DNA of 64,000 nt from JAFMDF01 sp965277445 (GTDB lineage Bacteria; Bacteroidota; Bacteroidia; Chitinophagales; Saprospiraceae). The position numbers and the translations under genes were made by a program. Positions 61,744 through 64,000 of this stretch are shown here, in pieces (position 1 is the stretch's first letter; each line of letters begins with the position of its first letter). The stretch spans positions 650,857-714,856 of the forward strand of contig CBDICY010000016.1 in NCBI GenBank assembly GCA_965277445.1. The letters are read 5' to 3'. A model generated the notes under the pieces. That model ran no database searches. It worked only from the letters and a program-made list of their open reading frames with translations, and was not told the DNA's origin.

Positions 61744-61953
61744 TTACTTTGGCGGCTGATACTCCAAAATATCCCCAGGTTGACAGTCCAATTCTTTACA
61801 AATAGCTGCTAAGGTAGAAAACCGAACCGCCTTTGCCTTTCCCGTTTTTAGGATGGATAAATTGGCAACGGTGATGCCAATGGCGTCTGCCAAATCTTTG
61901 GATTTCATCTTGCGTTTGGCGAGCATAACATCTACATTTACTATAATGGGCAT
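61744..61953 (-). CDS. XRE-family (Cro/C1, YozG-like) transcriptional regulator
   Basis: The 69-residue protein is a single helix-turn-helix: VDVMLAKRKMKSKDLADAIG, ITVANLSILKTGKAKAVRFS and TLAAICKELDCQPGDILEYQ. This is the usual partner of DUF2975 membrane proteins. It lies 10 bp downstream of the last DUF2975 gene in the same direction, so it is likely the autoregulator of this unit. Ligand or signal is unknown. Confidence 0.92.
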   Translation of the reverse strand: MPIIVNVDVMLAKRKMKSKDLADAIGITVANLSILKTGKAKAVRFSTLAAICKELDCQPGDILEYQPPK

Positions 61954-61963
61954 GATGAATTTT

Positions 61964-62566
61964 TTAAATGGTTAATTCGGTTTCTTGTTTTAGAGAAAAT
62001 CCTACCTTAAATGCTTCGGCTAAAACAAGAAAAGTTAAGCCTAAGAAGCAAGCATACCAATTAAAGTTAAGCGAGAAATTAAAGTTTGTGTTAACCACTA
62101 AAGCATCGTGTTGTATTAATTTAGCCATTGGGATTTCAACGAATAAAAAAGTAAGCGACTCTACAGCTATTCCTATAAAGAAAGCCATGGCCATATATCG
62201 AAAACGCTGATAATTTCTAGGGTCGAACGCTTTGTTTTCAACGACTGAATTAATGAAATCTTTAAACTGAAAAAGAATAAATAGCAGAATTAAAGCCATG
62301 ATAAACATATAGCAGTTTAACAGATAATTAGGTTCAGCATTTTCTGTGAAAAGAGCTAACCCTAATACTTCTGGTGTGGCAAAAGGAAATGCTTCCCCAT
62401 TCATCGAATTAAATATACCATCCGTTTTCATCGAGTAATTAAATTTAAAATAAGGAGGCAAGAATGGAATCAATACTAATAATATTGCTGTTCCAAGCCC
62501 TTGGAAAAAGCATAATATATTGATGAGTCCTACGATTATTTTTAAGCTTTTTGATTGTTTTTTCAT
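61964..62566 (-). CDS. DUF2975 membrane protein
   Basis: The 200-residue protein has four transmembrane helices (IIVGLINILCFFQGLGTAIL; YMFIMALILLFILFQFKDFI; YMAMAFFIGIAVESLTFLFV; WYACFLGLTFLVLAEAFKVG) and the family C-terminus LKQETELTI. The conserved FDPRNYQRFRYMA loop follows helix 2. The family sits next to YozG-like regulators and may relay a membrane signal, but no function is proven. It overlaps no neighbour but is 10 bp from the regulator and 10 bp from the next DUF2975 gene, so one mRNA is likely. Confidence 0.85.
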   Translation of the reverse strand: MKKQSKSLKIIVGLINILCFFQGLGTAILLVLIPFLPPYFKFNYSMKTDGIFNSMNGEAFPFATPEVLGLALFTENAEPNYLLNCYMFIMALILLFILFQFKDFINSVVENKAFDPRNYQRFRYMAMAFFIGIAVESLTFLFVEIPMAKLIQHDALVVNTNFNFSLNFNWYACFLGLTFLVLAEAFKVGFSLKQETELTI

Positions 62567-62576
62567 GATACATTTT

Positions 62577-63212
62577 TTAGATGGTTAAAGCGTTTTCATT
62601 TTTTAACTCCACTCCATATTTTAATATTTGGGCGACTAGGATGGCAAATAATCCGAGTAAAGCCTTTTTATTCATGAAAAAGGAGATGATGTATTTAGTG
62701 AGTTGGCTATTGAAATCTAAAGGAATCACTATATCACTATTAAAATTTTGTCGAATGTAGAATAGACCTATTATATCATTGGCAGTAGTTATAGCTCCTG
62801 TAATTATTAGAACTAAGCCGAGCAAAAACATTCTTTTGGCATTTTCGATAATAAATGGTTGTTTATTTAAGGTGCTATGAACGATTTTGTCTAGTAAAAA
62901 ATAGATGATGAAGATTCCTATAACCAAGAAGAGTTCGTGAAAGATGTTGAAACCAGTCATGTAGTTGAATGATGGTTTTTCTTCTATATCATATATCAAT
63001 TTGCCATTCCCTTCTCCTACAAGTACATCGTTATCATTTAATTGTGTAATACCTGTATCCCTTATACCAAATTGAATGGGAATATTAATTCTATTAGGAT
63101 AGTTTACACTTGAAAGAATGGTAAAAATTATTGCCGCTCCTGTAATAACTTTCCCAAGCTTTATGAAGTTGTGAAAGAAATTTAATAGCCGAATAGTTGA
63201 TTGGTTTTGCAT
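62577..63212 (-). CDS. DUF2975 membrane protein, paralogue
   Basis: The 211-residue protein has the same four-helix plan (VITGAAIIFTILSSVNYP; FLVIGIFIIYFLLDKIVH; MFLLGLVLIITGAITTAND; LLGLFAILVAQILKYG) and C-terminus LKNENALTI. It has a larger extracytoplasmic loop between helices 1 and 2 (NYPNRINIPIQFGIRDTGIT), where sequence differs most from its neighbours. It is a diverged duplicate of the genes on either side. The differing loops may bind different partners, by inference. Confidence 0.82.
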   Translation of the reverse strand: MQNQSTIRLLNFFHNFIKLGKVITGAAIIFTILSSVNYPNRINIPIQFGIRDTGITQLNDNDVLVGEGNGKLIYDIEEKPSFNYMTGFNIFHELFLVIGIFIIYFLLDKIVHSTLNKQPFIIENAKRMFLLGLVLIITGAITTANDIIGLFYIRQNFNSDIVIPLDFNSQLTKYIISFFMNKKALLGLFAILVAQILKYGVELKNENALTI

Positions 63213-63231
63213 GATATGTTGATTTTAGGTT

Positions 63232-63423
63232 TTAAACAGGTTGCTTGAATTGCTTCAATTTTTCCTTGGCGAACAGAACTAGTCTATAGGTGATTACTCC
63301 AAAAAGTAAAAAACGAACATACTTCATATCACAGCTTCGAAGGAACATTACAAAAAGTAGAAAACAGAAGAGTCGGACAGGTTTTTTAGTTAGGAGTTCC
63401 GAAAATTTCTTATTTTTCATCAT
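63232..63423 (-). CDS. Small membrane protein of 63 residues in DUF2975 unit
   Basis: One or two hydrophobic helices (VRLFCFLLFVMFLRSC; MKYVRFLLFGVITYRLVLFA) are bordered by Lys-rich ends. The gene lies 15 bp after the upstream DUF2975 gene and 19 bp before the next, in the same direction, so it is likely expressed with them. No family was recognised. Confidence 0.55.
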   Translation of the reverse strand: MMKNKKFSELLTKKPVRLFCFLLFVMFLRSCDMKYVRFLLFGVITYRLVLFAKEKLKQFKQPV

Positions 63424-63438
63424 TCTGTTTTTAAGTTG

Positions 63439-64000
63439 TTATATAGTTAAAGCATTCTCTTCCCGTAATTCAATACCTTTTTTGAATACTCGGGCGATTA
63501 ATAGAAATACTAGACCAAGCACATAATAAGACCAATCTATATAAGTATAGGGCCATAATTCTAAACCTGAAATAGTAACATAATCTTCTGCTAGTGCTGC
63601 CAAATATCTATTGATTAATGGGTGGATAACTCCAAGAATAATAATGGCATGACCAATCCTCCTCAATCGACTAATATTAGGTTTTCCAAATGATTTATCA
63701 TCGAGGATAGATTTAGCTAAACCTCTTATTTGTAAAAGGATGAATCCAATGATAAATAAATAGAATAATTGAGATAATTTATTAATAATAAGTTCTTTAG
63801 GATAGCCTTCGGTGTCTATGTAGAGTTCAAATTTGCCCGAATCAGAAGTTGTTACTTTATAAGAATCATTAGATGGATTTTCCCATGTTCCTTGTTGAGG
63901 CATTGATAATCTATAGTTTATTGGAATCACCATTTCATTATGATTTTTGTAAGACATGGATATTGTCACTAAACAATAAAAGATAAAGAGATACCAAAAA
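63439..64000 (-). CDS. DUF2975 membrane protein, start outside window
   Basis: The frame stays open past a GTG at 63969 to the window edge and encodes a further hydrophobic stretch (FWYLFIFYCLVTISM), the C-terminal part of helix 1, so the true start is beyond 64000. Three more helices (LSQLFYLFIIGFILLQIRG; IGHAIIILGVIHPLI; YYVLGLVFLLIARVFKKG) and the C-terminus LREENALTI identify it as DUF2975. It is the most upstream visible gene of the unit. Confidence 0.82.
   Translation of the reverse strand, partial: FWYLFIFYCLVTISMSYKNHNEMVIPINYRLSMPQQGTWENPSNDSYKVTTSDSGKFELYIDTEGYPKELIINKLSQLFYLFIIGFILLQIRGLAKSILDDKSFGKPNISRLRRIGHAIIILGVIHPLINRYLAALAEDYVTISGLELWPYTYIDWSYYVLGLVFLLIARVFKKGIELREENALTI

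Noticed and set aside
1..64000. tRNA, rRNA and riboswitch genes
   Set aside because: No cloverleaf with TTCRANYC-type loop, rRNA core or known riboswitch motif was seen by eye; a covariance-model search would be needed to exclude small RNAs.

Overview
The window is AT-rich chromosomal DNA from a member of the Bacteroidota, most likely a Saprospira- or Haliscomenobacter-like lineage (inference). The support is a short 288-residue primary sigma factor, a type IX secretion (T9SS) C-terminal sorting domain, a hybrid two-component system with periplasmic propeller and AraC output, many TPR and lipoprotein genes, DUF4105 and DUF1508 proteins, and few Shine-Dalgarno sequences. No rRNA, tRNA or CRISPR array was recognised.

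Layout. 1-6048: a repetitive leucine-rich surface protein running off the left edge, a DUF4105 membrane protein and a cytochrome c/DUF6797 lipoprotein. 6091-10221: a minus-strand unit of secreted TPR-CHAT protease, ECF sigma factor and membrane anti-sigma factor. 12934-19615: a plus-strand cluster that looks like a modified-peptide or metal-handling locus. It holds a ferritin-like protein with a cysteine-rich tail, a DUF692 (MNIO) enzyme, its DUF2063 partner, a broken and an intact RidA, and a berberine-bridge-like flavoenzyme. A group II intron (19660-21645) sits in REP-like DNA behind it. 22022-26449: a 1475-residue toxin-like protein with a hydrophobic helical block and lectin-like repeats. 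27525-29577: a Septu (PtuA/PtuB) anti-phage module. 29756-34661: an outer-membrane barrel and a 1040-residue TPR protein. 35106-36847: an SPOUT RNA methyltransferase and a truncated AAA ATPase.

37241-47207 is a surface-protein and regulation island: a T9SS cargo, a DUF1566 protein and an avidin-like protein, with a lipoprotein hybrid sensor kinase next to them. The last two of these surface genes share a duplicated upstream block carrying paired 19-bp sites 21 bp apart, a plausible target of the kinase's AraC domain. Two gene remnants and a 44-residue membrane ORF follow. 47330-61661 is mostly core: YdjM-like hydrolase, D-Ala-D-Ala ligase, a 1209-residue DUF1508 repeat protein, a voltage-gated channel, acyl-CoA synthetase, RpoD, a PspA-like membrane coiled coil with its partner, and YqgE. 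61744-64000 is an XRE regulator with three DUF2975 membrane proteins, the last cut by the right edge.

A pattern that gene annotation does not explain is a set of intergenic arrays of degenerate heptamers (one hexamer). The unit differs at each place, and arrays are often paired in opposite orientation. They occur near 7551, 12641, 31447, 34963, 48556, 48811, 55307 and 59989.
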